DNA of 64,000 nt from Spiroplasma endosymbiont of Asaphidion curtum (GTDB taxonomy: Bacteria > Bacillota_I > Bacilli_A > Mycoplasmatales > Nriv7). A model generated the notes under the pieces. The model was given only the letters and a program-made list of their open reading frames with translations. It did no database searches and was not told where the DNA came from. The translations under genes and the position numbers were made by a program. The first letter of the stretch is position 1; each line of letters begins with the position of its first letter. Of this stretch, positions 32,653 through 44,484 are shown piece by piece. The stretch is from assembly GCF_964031085.1 (NCBI RefSeq), contig NZ_OZ035001.1:1178001-1242000 (forward strand), read 5' to 3'.

Positions 32653-33434
32653 ATTTCTTAAAAAATTCACCATTAAATATTGTTATTGGTTCATTAGGAA
32701 CTGGAAAAACTGCTTTTCTAGTATATGCATCAAAATTACTAAAAAAGAAAAAATATCATATCGCATCAACCTTCCCATTACTAGAAACCCAAAAATTAAG
32801 TTTAGGTCATATGGGATTATTAGATTTTGATTATCCGGTATTGCCAGACAAAACCTTACTTTTATGAGATGAAACCAACTTATTTTTAGAAGGTACTGAT
32901 TGAGAAAAAAATAATACCAAAAACGAGGAAACCGGTATCCAAGAATATTTCGCTCTGGCACGGCATTTTGGTCATATTGTGCTTGCTAGCGGCCAAAGAG
33001 ATAAACATATTTGAGTTAAAGTTCGTGATATTGCCAATAATGTGATTGTGGGAATTCATAAAAAACCCGTTAATATTTTTCGCCCCTACTTAAAAGTCAT
33101 CTATGGCACCTTTACGAGCATTGAAGAATATGAACGCTGACGAAACACCTTAATTGATGCTAAAAATAGCAAAAAGGGTCGTCGCATTAAATATCGTGAT
33201 ATTCCTGAACTTGATATTTATTTTTTTAAACTAAAAATTCCTCTACCAATATTAAACACTTACAATTCTTTTTACCTGGCGTTTTTAAGAGATTACTTAA
33301 ATTCAAAAGTAAATTCTGACTATGAAGACAAATACTATACTGACACAGCAATTGATTTAGAAGACTTAGAATACTTAAAAATGGATAAATTCAGCAAATT
33401 TTTAAGAAAAATGAAAGAAAAGGAACAATAAAAA

Positions 33435-33719
33435 ATGGAAAATCTTGCAAAAATGGCGGACTTTCTCGCTCAAATGCTTTATAAGGTCTTTGACTTAATT
33501 TGAAGTTTAGAAGTACCGGGGACAAATATTCAACTAATATTTCCTTTATTCTTAACGCTTGCTGTAGAATTTCTTATGGCAATTATTCTTGGATTTGGTA
33601 GTCAACAAGTTAATTTAGAAAAACAACGCCAATATGCTGTTAAAAATAAGGGGCGTTTAAGTGCGTGAGGAAAAGCTAAAAAACAAATAAAACCAATAAA
33701 AACAAAACAAGGTAAGTAA
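33435..33719 (+). CDS. Plectrovirus membrane protein, 94 residues (right)
   Basis: Copy of 25242-25526 (MENLAKMADFLAQMLYKVFD); same length, a few substitutions. It follows the Zot-like remnant by 3 nt. Confidence 0.72.
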
Positions 33720-33721
33720 CA

Positions 33722-33970
33722 ATGTTTAAACTAATTATTATTTTTATCTTAATAACTGTTCTTGGATTATTAGCTGGTAGTCATTTTGAAACTTTAACGA
33801 ACTATATTATTGAAGGGCTTGCCAATTTCCAAAAGTTTATTACTAGCAATTTAACAATTTTAGAACTATTTAAACCAATGGCACGAACGTTTTCGCAACA
33901 CCCAATTTTTACCATTCTTGGTGTAACTTGTGTACTGATTGCTTTATTTATTGTGATTAAAGGACGATAA
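33722..33970 (+). CDS. Plectrovirus small membrane protein, 82 residues (right)
   Basis: Copy of 24991-25239 with four or five substitutions. On this arm it is followed after 22 bp by the 130-residue membrane protein, with no methyltransferase gene between them. Confidence 0.75.
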   Translation: MFKLIIIFILITVLGLLAGSHFETLTNYIIEGLANFQKFITSNLTILELFKPMARTFSQHPIFTILGVTCVLIALFIVIKGR

Positions 33971-33992
33971 AAAATATGAAAGAAGAATTAAA

Positions 33993-34385
33993 ATGAAAAA
34001 ACTTTTAGGAAAATTATTTAAAAAAGATAATTCAAAAGAAAAAATGCCATTAAAATTAAGAATTAAAAATTCTTTTAAAAAACAGTGATTAAAAATAGTA
34101 TTAAGTATCATTTTCATCTTTATAAGCTTATTAATTTGTGCATTAACAGTAATCGATACTAAATGAATAACCGGAACAAGTGACGAATTTAATGATTTTA
34201 TGAGTAAAGAAATGATTAATTTCTTTGGCAAGTTCAATAGTGGTATTATGCTCGCGGGAATATTTGTTTTCTGATGAGGCGGAGCAATATATTTTGCAAT
34301 TAAATTTGAAAAATTAATCCGCGTTATTATTCAGAAAATTAAAGCAAAAAGAGCCTTGAAAAATGAAATCAAACAAGCTCATTAA
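33993..34385 (+). CDS. Plectrovirus membrane protein, 130 residues (right)
   Basis: Copy of 24006-24380 with a different N-terminus (MKKLLGKLFKKDNSKEKMPL) and C-terminus (NEIKQAH). The shared core has two membrane segments. The N-terminal difference coincides with the site where the left arm carries the methyltransferase-like gene, so the cargo junction runs into this gene. Confidence 0.7.
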
Positions 34386-34635
34386 TTCTTTAAAAAAATA
34401 TTGATGGAGAATTTTGCCTTACATTTTTATGATTATTATCTTTTTCATTCCATTTTTAAAATTGGAAATTAATGATTTGAAATTATTATATGAAAAATTT
34501 GAAGCATTAATTTCACTTATGATACTAGGATATTTAGATATATGCATTACAATAGCGGTAGTTATAAACTGTAGCATTGAGTGACTTATTAAAAAAATCA
34601 AAACTAAAAGAACAACGAAAAATAAAATATTTTAA
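34363..34635 (+). CDS. Additional prophage membrane protein (right only)
   Basis: An open frame in code 4 from ATG 34363 (MKSNKLINSLKKYWWRILPYIFMIIIFFIPFLKLEIND...) to TAA 34633-34635, ending KTKRTTKNKIF like the left 124-residue protein. It overlaps the 130-residue gene by 23 bp. Two hydrophobic stretches (ILPYIFMIIIFFIPFL and ISLMILGYLDICITIAVVINC). Apparently a gene inserted within the C-terminal end of the older ORF, giving each product part of it. Function not recognised. Confidence 0.6.
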
Positions 34636-34650
34636 AAAGGAGTGGTAAAA

Positions 34651-36510
34651 ATGTTTATGAAAATATTTACCGTGTTAATTATTGGTTTCAATAACATTTT
34701 TACCATTCCCCAAAACATTAACAATGACAAAACAACAGTACAATCACTAATTAGAAATAAAAGAGAAAGCAAAGAAACTTATGAATTAAACTTAAAAAAA
34801 GGATTTGTTTACTTAGTAAAAAATAGATGAAAAAAACCTACTACTGATATAAAATGAGATTTATATATACATACACAACAATGACCAATAAATATGCCAA
34901 ACTGAATAAAAATTGATAAAATATCTCCAATTAACGAAAAGACAATACATAGCATAATAGATAATTACCATGCAAAAAACGAAAATATTATTGATGAACT
35001 TACAAAACTCAACTTTAATATCAAGTATGAAGAAATTGAAAACGGTAATATTCAAAAAAAGGAAATCTTTAATCTAAAAGTAACAATATTAAGAAATCCT
35101 ACTTGAACACAACTAATAACAAAAATTGAAGGTCAAATAAGACCATCAACTGATATTGATTTACCAGAAAAAACCACTAAATTTGATGGCAACCATAACT
35201 ATAACGATGTTGTTGATAATCTTGATTACTTAATGATTCATCGTGGTGATTTTGATAAATTTAATTACTCTTATCTCTATTGAACGCCAATATTTAATTT
35301 CATTAACACCTTAGAAAAAGGTTATTACAAAGAATTTATCATTAAAAACCATGGTTTTAAAGATGAAAGCTATTTTCATCATAAGACTTCTAGTAGTGAG
35401 AATGAAATTAATAAGAATGTTTTAAAAATTAAAGCTTTTAATAAAACCTTAATCGCAGGTAATAACTATTTACAATTATTACATGGTGAAAGTGAAATAT
35501 GAAAATATGATACGGCAAATACTAACGATTATTACCTAATTAAGTACCTTTTTGGTACCTTAAATTATCTTAATGTTAAATTTAGTTTTTTGAGATACGA
35601 CCCTGAATTAAAAAATGACATTTACCTTTATTTTAAAAACAACATACCTAGTATTAACAACAGCGATTACAAAAATGTTTTTGACGAAATCTACGAAATT
35701 CTTGGCAATTTCTTTGCAAGTTTATTTTATGCTACTTTTGATATGGATGAAAACACTCATACAGAAATTGATTTTAAAGGTGTAGAAAATTATAAGAAGG
35801 ATTATTTTATTCAAATCGGTTTCTTTTACCGTTCATTAATTACCTTTTATCCCAAAAAATACTTAGTAAATATTATAGGAAACTCAGAATTATTACTAAG
35901 AAGTTATTTCTTTACTTTTGATAAAAAATCGCACCAAGAGAATTATAATGCCATTAAAAACAACAATAGCATTTATCAAATTGATTTTAATGTTCTTAAA
36001 TCTTATGACAATAAACTAATTAAATTGTCAGCCAGTAACACTGCTAATAATATTAATTATCTTAACACCGACATTGATATTCGCTATGGTATTAATATTT
36101 TTACCTTGACTTTTCCGCTTTATCATAAAGGCAATATCTCTAACTACAATTTTAAAATTTATGACTTTAATGTCTTAAATTCCACGGCGTTTATACCTGA
36201 TGGCTCAACCAACTCAGAATGAGATGATTTAATTCCGCCAGCAAATTGCAAATATTCTGGACGATGAATACCAACTTTTAATGACATTGGCTGTGCCATT
36301 CAAAATGCTGGCATCAAAATGATAAACTGAATGCTCGCTGCTTCACAAATCATTACGATTTTACGACCATTAGCAATCATTGCAAAAGCAACAGTTAACT
36401 TTTCAACTGCCATTTTTCCAATTTTTAAAATGGTGCCCGCCTTTTACTATACCTTTCAGTTTTTAATCGGTTTTGCCATTTTTCTAATGATTTTAAGGAT
36501 TTTCGTATAA
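34651..36510 (+). CDS. Plectrovirus attachment-type minor virion protein (DUF3688), right prophage
   Basis: 619 residues, counterpart of 22113-23990. Signal peptide (MFMKIFTVLIIGFNNIFTIP) and basic stretch as on the left. After ETYELNLKK a different module follows (residues about 46-162: GFVYLVKNRWKKPTTDIKW, WPINMPNWIKIDKIS, FNIKYEEIENGNIQKKEIF, WTQLITKIEG). Then from PSTDIDLPEKTTKF the body and the two C-terminal membrane segments are again about 95% alike. So the exchange is confined to the part most likely to be exposed at the virion tip. Confidence 0.85.
34783..35133. repeat. 351-bp direct repeat, right module copy in attachment gene
   Basis: Nearly identical to 36669-37019, constant offset 1,886 bp, in the same frame of both genes. 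No similarity to the left-arm module beyond YELNLKK. Confidence 0.92.
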
Positions 36511-36530
36511 TATATATATATATATATATA
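36511..36530. repeat. (TA)10 dinucleotide run, right prophage
   Basis: Ten TA units directly after the attachment-gene stop and 31 bp upstream of the lipoprotein start; thirteen units on the other arm. Confidence 0.95.
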
Positions 36531-36560
36531 TTGAAAAAACAAAATAAAGGAGTTAATTTT

Positions 36561-37022
36561 ATGAAATTTTTAAATATAACCGCTGTTTTAGGAGTAATAA
36601 CATTACCAATAGTTGGTTGTTCTAAAAAAACAAATGAACCAATATTACAAATTGAGAATGAATCATACGAATTAAACTTAAAAAAAGGATTTGTTTACTT
36701 AGTAAAAAATAGATGAAAAAAACCTACTACTGATATAAAATGAGATTTATATATACATACACAACAATGACCAATAAATATGCCAAACTGAATAAAAATT
36801 GATACAATATCTCCAATTAAGGAAGAGACAATACATAGCATAATAGATAATTACCATGCAAAAAATGAAAATATCCTTGATGAACTTACAAAACTCAACT
36901 TTAATATCAAGTATGAAGAAATTGAAAACGGTAATATTCAAAAAAAGGAAATCGTTAATCTAAAAGTAACAATATTAAAAAATCCTACTTGGGCCCAACT
37001 AATAACAAAAATTGAAGGTTAA
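36561..37022 (+). CDS. Prophage-borne lipoprotein sharing the attachment-protein module (right)
   Basis: 153 residues. Signal peptide MKFLNITAVLGVITLPIVGC with lipobox; the first 45 residues match the left lipoprotein (PILQIENESYELNLKK), and the rest is the right-arm module found in the adjacent attachment-type protein. It ends at TAA 37020-37022 right after TKIEG, where the attachment protein continues into its conserved body. The ribosome site AAAGGAG is 7-8 nt upstream of ATG. Confidence 0.8.
36669..37019. repeat. 351-bp direct repeat, right module copy in lipoprotein gene
   Basis: Partner of 34783-35133. Confidence 0.92.
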
Positions 37023-37148
37023 ACCTTTAATAACTAAATTTAAAAACTGTTAAAATACTACCTTTCTAAGGTGATATTCTATGGTGACAAATACCCGCGC
37101 CCTTAAACAACCAAACAATTTTTTCTTTTTTTTATTTTGTCAAAATAG

Positions 37149-37180
37149 AAAAGCAGTATTTAAATTTAAATACTGCTTTA
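37149..37180. terminator. Bidirectional terminator between right prophage and right toxin gene
   Basis: Perfect palindrome AAAGCAGTATTTAAA / TTTAAATACTGCTTT with flanking A/T runs; same sequence and place as 21438-21472 on the left arm. Confidence 0.88.
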
Positions 37181-37305
37181 ATAAAAATATTTTTAATCTT
37201 AATTTAAATTAGATAATTAACAAATATATTAAAATTAAAAATCAGGTTATTTCTACATAACACATATAAGAAATATTTTTCTCTTTTAATTAAAAATGTT
37301 AAATT

Positions 37306-40300
37306 TTATTCTATTCCTAGTCAATCGCCTTCAGTGTTGGTCATAATGACAAAACCATCATTTTCATTATCTAATATTTCAAAATAACCATTTATTTGTT
37401 CAAAATGAAGTAGTATTACTTTTACAAAAGTGTTGAAATCTTCATTTGTGACACTTCCGCCTCAGCCAGAATGGTCATTTATAATAAATTTATTTTTAAT
37501 AATTTTAGTAATGGTTGCTTGTGAATTTTTATTTTGTTTGATTTCATTTCATGTGGTTTTGTTAATTTTTAATTGATCATGGGCGAGAAATTTATATCAT
37601 TTTTCAATGTTATCATAAACATTATGATGAATTGAAGTTGGCAACGCCATATCAGGTGTTGCATGATGATGAAAAGCAAAATACATTCATGTTTCGACAA
37701 TTGCAATGCCACCAATCACCAAGGATAAGCCTAAAGTTTCCGGAGCCAGAGTGGCGGCCGCACCGGCTTCCCCGGCTATAACCCCGCCTTCAACTGCTGC
37801 TGTTTCAGCAACAGTAATTGTTCCTGCAATTTCTAACCCTTCTGCTGAACTTTCTGCTAAAAGAGGAGTCATTTCCATTGCTTCTGCACTGCCCGCAACA
37901 TTAGCACCAGCAGTAGAACCAGAAACAGTCATTTTTGTTCCATAAGCTATTAAAGCACCCCCACTTAAAGCTGCTAATCCAGTATTTGTTAATTTTTCTT
38001 TAAAAGCTTTTTTATCGTTTTCCGATAATGTTTGATAGTAACGATTAATTTCATTTAATTTTTTTAATTTTTCTTCTTTTGAAAGAGCGTTGTATTGATT
38101 TATTGCCTTAGCAGTTGTTGTTTGTAAATTTTCCATATTTGTATTGATGGGTTGATTTCCTGCCGGGGCATTTTGTTTTATTTCGTCTTTATTGTTTTTA
38201 ATTAAGTTAATTTCTAAATTTTCATCATTTTTTAAACTATCATCTTCTGTTTTTTTATCTACAAAATGATATTCATCTTTTTGTAATGGGGTTGCTGTTG
38301 GTTCTGGTGCCTTGGCAATATTATTACCTTGATTAGCATCATCATCTTCATTATTTTTAGCCAAAATGGCGTGGTGTTGACCATGGTCATCAACTGCTAA
38401 TTTAATTGCGTTCGCCTCTGGTTTTGGCGTGGTTGGTAGTAAATTATCTGGCCTCTTGGTTATATCAACGATCAGGACATTTCCCTGATTGTCATTAATA
38501 GCAATAGGCTGATTTGTTCGATCTTCTTCTTCTGGTAAAGCAAAATTATAATGATTGTGAATACCCGAACCTTTTTCAAGCTCAACATAAGATATCGCGA
38601 TGTTATTATTATTTGCATTTTGATGCACGGGTTGATATGGGCTATCAGTACCAACACCAATATTAGCATTTAAAAGATTACTCATGGCCAATATTTCTGG
38701 TGTCCCCCTCATGTTGAGGGTTGTCGCATTATTGCCAAGTAATTAGAAGCAATTTCATTATTTTCTTGAATAAGATTTCGAAATATTAATTCACCATTGC
38801 GAGTTATAATGGTATTTAAATTTCTTTCAATATAATCGACAACGCGATTACGAAAGACAATTCTTACCAATCTTTGGGCGGTGGCATCTTGATATCATGC
38901 TTGCGTATTCGTATTATTTTCTACATCAAATTGTTGGAATAAAGTTTGTATATATGATAAATAACTTAATTGTAATTCACCAAATAATTGAATGAATCGA
39001 TTGCTAAATTCTTCATCATTATTTCTCGCTGGAAATAAATAAGCTGTCGCTATGGATCAAAATAAACAACTATTATCGGCTGGCACATCATACAGATTAT
39101 TGTGATTTGTTACTTCTCTAGTGGTTTGGTTTTGTGTGCCACTATTTTGTTGTGAACTTCCAGCACCATTTACATTTGTATTACTGTTAGCCCCTTGATT
39201 AGTTGCATCGCTATTGCCATTTGACCCAGGACTACCATCATTATTACCAGAAGCATTTTGGCTTGGACCTGAACTGTCTCCTAATTTACCAACGGTAAAT
39301 GTCACTGTAACTTCGCCAGGATAATAACTCTCGTCATTTCGTTTAATAACTGCATGAGTTTCATTACTATTTTCTTGTACTTTAACTTGATTAATATCTA
39401 AGTGAGAATTTAATTCCTTAACACGCTTTAAAATTGTCTGTTCTTGCTTATCTGATATTTCTCCTAAACCAGTTTCAGTAATAACATCCGCCAATTTAAT
39501 TTTTAATAATTGTTCTAATTCTTTTTGAGCGGCTTGTAAATCGTTTTCAATTTTTGTTTTATGTTCTGGTGTTAAATTTTGAGGATTTTTTAGTAATTGA
39601 TTACATACTTCTATTTTTTTATTTAGTTCAACAAATTTCTCTAAAAGATTTATCACTTCTGTGTGGCCTTTTCGGTTCGCAACATCTAAAGGGGGCCAAC
39701 ACCTAAATTAATTTTTTCATTGACATCAGCACCGTTGGCGAGTAGCAATTTTACAATTGCCAGATAACCGTTTTGTGCTGCTAAATGTAAAGGAGTAATA
39801 CCATTTTCTGCTTTTGCATTAATATCAGAACCATGCTCTAACAATAATTTAACAATTTCTATATTATTATTTTGTATTGCGCCCATTATCGGAGTGTTTT
39901 TATAATTATTAATCGCATTAACATTAATTTTATTTTTACTATTTTGATTTGTTAATAATTCTTTTGCAAATGTAAAATTATTTTCCCATATTGTTAGATG
40001 CAAAATGGTGTTATTGTCATTATCTATAATAATATTTACATCAGCTCCATTATCAAGTAGTAATTTTACAGTTTCTACATTGTTATCTAGTTTATTACAA
40101 AAATATAAAGGAGTTAAGCCATTACTATCTTTGGCGTTGATGAAATTTTTAAATTCTACATTATCTACATTATTAAATTGCTCTTTTGTTTTTGAAATCA
40201 ACAGTTTAACAACATCAGTATGACCATTTTCCGCAGCAACATGCAACGCAGTTCGTCTATTGCTTGTATTTGCATTAATATCAGAACCATGCTCTAACAA

Positions 40301-42111
40301 TAATTTAACAATTTCTGTATAACCTTTAGCTGCTGCATAATGTAAGGGGGTCGCACCATTTTTTGCTTTTGCATTGACATCAGCACCGTTGGCGAGTAGC
40401 AATTTTACAATTGCCAGATAACCGTTTTCTGCTGCATAATGTAACGGCGACAAAACATTTTCAATCATTGCATTAACATTAATATTGGCATATTTTAATA
40501 ATTCTTTAACAACATCTATATTTTTCTTTATTATTGCAAAGACCAAGGGCGTATTTATTCCATTTCCATTATTATCTAGAATATTGATAACAATGCCAGA
40601 ACAACTTAATAATGATTTAACAATTTCTATACGATTAAAATATGCCGCAAGATGCAACGGTGATAATCTGTTTGAATAATCATTTATTATTTTTGAATTT
40701 AACCTAATTAATAATTTAGTAATATCTAAATTATTTTGTTCAATAGATAAGCCTAAAAGACTAATATCACCGCTACTAAAATTACGAATAATTTCCTTAA
40801 TTTCTTCTTCAAGTTCTTTTTTCTGTTGTTCACTTATAGAATCAGAAGATAAATTATTTATTGTTTCTGAATTTGAGAGATTCCTAATAATTTTTATAAA
40901 ATTTATTGTCTTATTAACAAAATCATCTTTTAATGCTTTCTCATTTTGATTTGCATTTTTATTAAATCATGTTGCTAACTCGTTAGTTAATTCTTGTTCA
41001 TTTTTGAAGTTTAAAAGATTATCTAAATTTTTTATAAGAACTTCTCTTTTTTGAAAAATGAAATCATTTAATTTTTTCATTTTAATTAATTCATTTCAAA
41101 TTTTTATTCTAAATTCATTAATCTGTTTTGAATATTTGTCTCATTTATTTAATTGGTCTTTATAATCTCCTCAATTTATTTCTTCATTTTTCCCATCAAT
41201 GGTGTCTTGAACAACCTTCAATATATTTTTTAAGTCGTTTTTTAGTTCATCAACATTTCTAATTTCTGCAAAAATTTCTAAAGTCTTTTCATCACATTGA
41301 AACCGCATCGCCTCACTAGTAATAAAAACTAATCGCACTAAATGTTGTTTTATTTTATTATTATCTTTTATATTATGTTTTGATAATGCACTAATAGAAT
41401 CGTCTATATTCGAGTAAGAAATAACGAAATTATCATTATTTAAATGACAATAATTACTATTATAACCTAAATTTATTGACTCTTGAATATTTAAGTCCTG
41501 TTTCTTAATTTCTTTTACTTGCGAATCTTTAAAATAAAAATATTTATTATCTTTATTTACAAATCCTTGGACATAAAAATCTTTTAAATTAATTACTAAT
41601 TTTATACTTTGCTGACTACTATTTTTTTTAATGTTAAGATTAATATTTTTTCGTTGTTGATATGGTTCGCTTTAGCTCACTCAGCCATTTTTGGTTGTAG
41701 TTCTTCTAAAATTTCAATCAGTGTTTCCCGCTTATCAGGGGTACTTATAAGCCCACCCATATTGATGGTTCTTAAAGGATCAATTTGGTTATTTTTCATA
41801 AAGTCTTTTAACATTTTTTGAATATTGTCAGAATAATTTTTATTTAAAGCAATTTCTTTTTTAATGAATTCAACTTGATTATCTGTTGTGCTTGTTGAAG
41901 GTTGTTCGTTTTGTGGTTTTGTAGTACTACTTTTTGTTGGGGTGGCTTTTTTATTTTTTTGTTTTTTTGGTGCTTGTCTTTTTTGCCGCGTTAATGTTTC
42001 TGGACTGTTTTTAATTTTTGCTTTATTGTTATTAGGTTTATTGGCAACTAAGGGGCCGGCGGCATTACTAGTTAGTAAAATTACCCCTAGTAATTCTAAA
42101 AGTTTTTTCAT
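37306..42111 (-). pseudogene. Ankyrin-repeat / OTU deubiquitinase-like toxin (Spaid-like), three frameshifts
   Basis: From ATG 42111: signal peptide MKKLLELLGVILLTSNAAG, a Lys/Gln-rich stretch, linker PSTSTTDNQVEF, a coiled-coil-like region (LVRLVFITSEAMRF aligns with the left copy), about ten ankyrin repeats (SPLHLAAYF, SPLHYAAENG, TPLHYAAAKG, TALHVAAENG, TPLHLAAQNG; about 40.66-39.66 kb), a Ser/Asn/Gly linker, the OTU domain (VPADNSCLFW, then NHYNFAL), and a hydrophobic Gly/Ala-rich C-terminal region (LAALSGGALIAYG, APETLGLSLVIGGIAI). The frame changes at an A6 run (41646-41651), a C5 run (39691-39695) and a G5 run (38704-38708); adding one base at each restores about 1,600 residues. More ankyrin repeats than the left copy. 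Upstream DNA is an IS5-family element. Confidence 0.8.
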
Positions 42112-42164
42112 ACTAATCAAATTCCTTTCCTGAATTTTTACCAATTAATAAAATTTATTAAATA

Positions 42165-43246
42165 GACTTCTTGCATTACTTATTAAAATAATTACAAATT
42201 ATTTGTAAATAAAAAATACTATATAGTAATTTCTAACTTTTATTAGGTTAATACTTATGGATTTTATTAAATGTGTAAATTTTGACACAACAAAAAATTA
42301 TTTTATTATTTAAATTTAATTTTAAATAAATATTTTATGTTATCTATAATTGCAAATTATAAATTGAAGCAATTAAATTAAATCTTAAACTAAATCGTTT
42401 TCTACGATTACGATATTTTTCAGTAATAATTTTAAATTTTTTAAGAATAGCAAAAATATTTTCAATAATAATTCTCATTTTTGAAATTAATTTATTATTA
42501 TGTTTTTGTTCTTTATTTAAAGGGTTTTTCTTTGTTTTTTTCTTAGGTATTAGAACATTACTATGAATTTTTTGTATTCCTTGATAACCATTATCAACTA
42601 TTAATTTAGTATTTTTTAAAATTGGGATTTTTGATTCTTTAAATAAACAAAAATCATGCTTTTTACCGAGAGAAAAATTTGTTGCAATAATTATTTTGCT
42701 TTCTTTTTCAATAATTACTTGTGTTTTAATAGTGTGTTTTTTCTTTTTTCCTGAATAAGATTGTTTTTGTCTTTTTTTGGGCGTTGAATGGGTGTTTCTG
42801 TAGCATCAATAATAATTGTTTTATCATTAAAATAATCATTTATTAATGCTTTTTTACCAGCAAGTTGTTGAAAATCAGGATGTTTGATTAAAATATCTTC
42901 AATTCACTTGATATTTCGATAACAACTAGCTTCACTAATATCAAAACTTTTACCAAGATGAAAATAAGTACGATATTCTCGTCAATATGATAAAGTCATC
43001 AATAATCTATTTTCTAATGATAATTTATTATTTTTACCACCTCTTTTAAACTTTTTTAACTCAGCTTCTTTTAAAATATTTAACATTTTATTAAAAGTAC
43101 TTTGCTTTATTCCAGTTAATCGTAATAATTCTTTATCATTAATAAAATTAAATTTATCAAATTTCATAATCTTAAATTCCTTATAATTTCTATTTTAAAT
43201 ATATTTTATAGGAATTTTGTTTAATAAATAAGTAATGCAAGAAGTC
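42165..43246 (-). mobile_element. IS5-family element, complete (copy 4)
   Basis: 1,082 bp with TA on both sides (42163-42164, 43247-43248). It sits 53 bp upstream of the right toxin start and so replaces or pushes away its promoter. Confidence 0.93.
42344..43167 (-). CDS. IS5-family transposase made by -1 frameshift (copy 4)
   Basis: Same 274-residue fused product as copy 2; the A7 slippery run (T7 on the plus strand, about 42,772-42,778) is unchanged. Start ATG 43167 with AAGGAATTT upstream. Confidence 0.82.
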
Positions 43247-43443
43247 TAATAATCAACATGCTTTTTCCAAATCTTAGTCTGGAATCTATTCACTTTGCAT
43301 TTTCATTATATACCGTCAAACAAAAAAATTCTATTTTTACTATATTAGACTTCTTACAATATTGTGATAGTAACTGAAAATTGTATTATTGAAGCAAATA
43401 AATTTAACTTTGTTAAAATTACTACCAAGAAAGGCGATTTTTT

Positions 43444-44484
43444 ATGTTAGAAATTAATAATAATGTAAAAACCCCAGAAAATAAACATTGATTCAGTTTA
43501 TTTACAACCCATAAAAATATGTACACCAACAAATGCGAACAACTAGCTAATGAATATGAAAAATTAGATGAATACTTATATAAATATCATTATCGCTTAA
43601 AACAAGGTTATAAAGTAGTTCATTTTGCACCAAGAACAATTATTACAATTTTTGATGATGTTACTTTTAAACGACGCCGATATAAATATTGAAATCAAAA
43701 ATCAGGTAAATTTGAATATGTATGTTTGTTAGATAAAGAAATTGGTCTATTACCCAAACAACGCATTTATTTTGATGTCCAATTTAAAGTTTTAAGTCTT
43801 TTGGGTGATGGTAAACGATATCGTGATGTTTTAGATGCTCTAAATCATTGTTATATTTCAAAAGCTAGTATTTCAAGCATTTTAAATAAATATGATATTG
43901 TCGAATATTTTCAACTAGCAAAAAAAGAAACTAAAACTAGAATTGATGTCAAAAATAAGGACTTATATATTCAACTAGATGAGACATTTTTAGCAACATT
44001 AGATCAGAAAGTTAAACAAGACCAAAGAATTCGTTTAGTTACTTTTCATACAGGACATAAAGAAAAAAATTACAAAAATGCTCGTAGAGAGTTAGAAAAT
44101 AAACGAGGTCATTTTCTAATGTTAAAAGTTGGTAAACGAATAAATACGATGGGTTATCGTGATTTATTAATTAGAGAATTACAAAAACATTATGTGAATA
44201 TTAATTATGACAAAATAATTTTTTGTGGTGATGGTGCTACTTGAATTAGAGAAATTGCTAATAGTTTTGGTAATGTTAGATACATTTTAGATAGTTATCA
44301 TGCTATTAAAAAATTAAAACAAACTGCATTTAATATTATTTTTGAAAATCGCAAAGTAACACTAAATAGTTGAATTAAATTATATAAGGATGGAAATCAT
44401 CAAGATTTAGTAAAAAACATTCGTAATGTTGCTAAAAATGAATTAAATAAAGATATGCCAAATTGTAAAGTTAAGTGCAACTAA
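43444..44484 (+). pseudogene. ISLre2-like / Mbov_0401-type transposase, truncated by IS30
   Basis: Copy of 14955-16337, starting MLEINNNVKTPENKHWFSLF. It stays open to codon 338 and then enters IS30 copy D, ending at TAA 44482-44484. The last 120 residues of the intact copy are absent and are not found on the other side of the IS30. The 43,247-43,443 upstream stretch holds no gene, only the AAAGTTAAAAT-type repeat also seen near the intact copy. Confidence 0.85.

Larger units (their letters stand above)
29490..33431 (+). pseudogene. Zot-like assembly ATPase, split by three insertions (right)
   Basis: Three pieces align in order to the intact left gene: 29490-29651 (N-terminus to AGCILI), 31515-31570 (about 18 codons) and 32653-33431 (from the LKNSPLNIV region through Walker A GSLGTGKT to the stop). 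They are separated by two IS5-family elements in opposite orientation and by IS30 copy F. Remaining pieces are still open and about 95% alike, so the break is recent. No functional ATPase can come from this arm. Confidence 0.88.

Noticed and set aside
37706..37945. 79-residue Ala/Pro-rich plus-strand frame
   Set aside because: Antisense to the Gly/Ala-rich C-terminal part of the right toxin gene.
41888..42133. 81-residue Phe/Cys-rich plus-strand frame
   Set aside because: Antisense to the signal-peptide and Lys-rich start of the right toxin gene.
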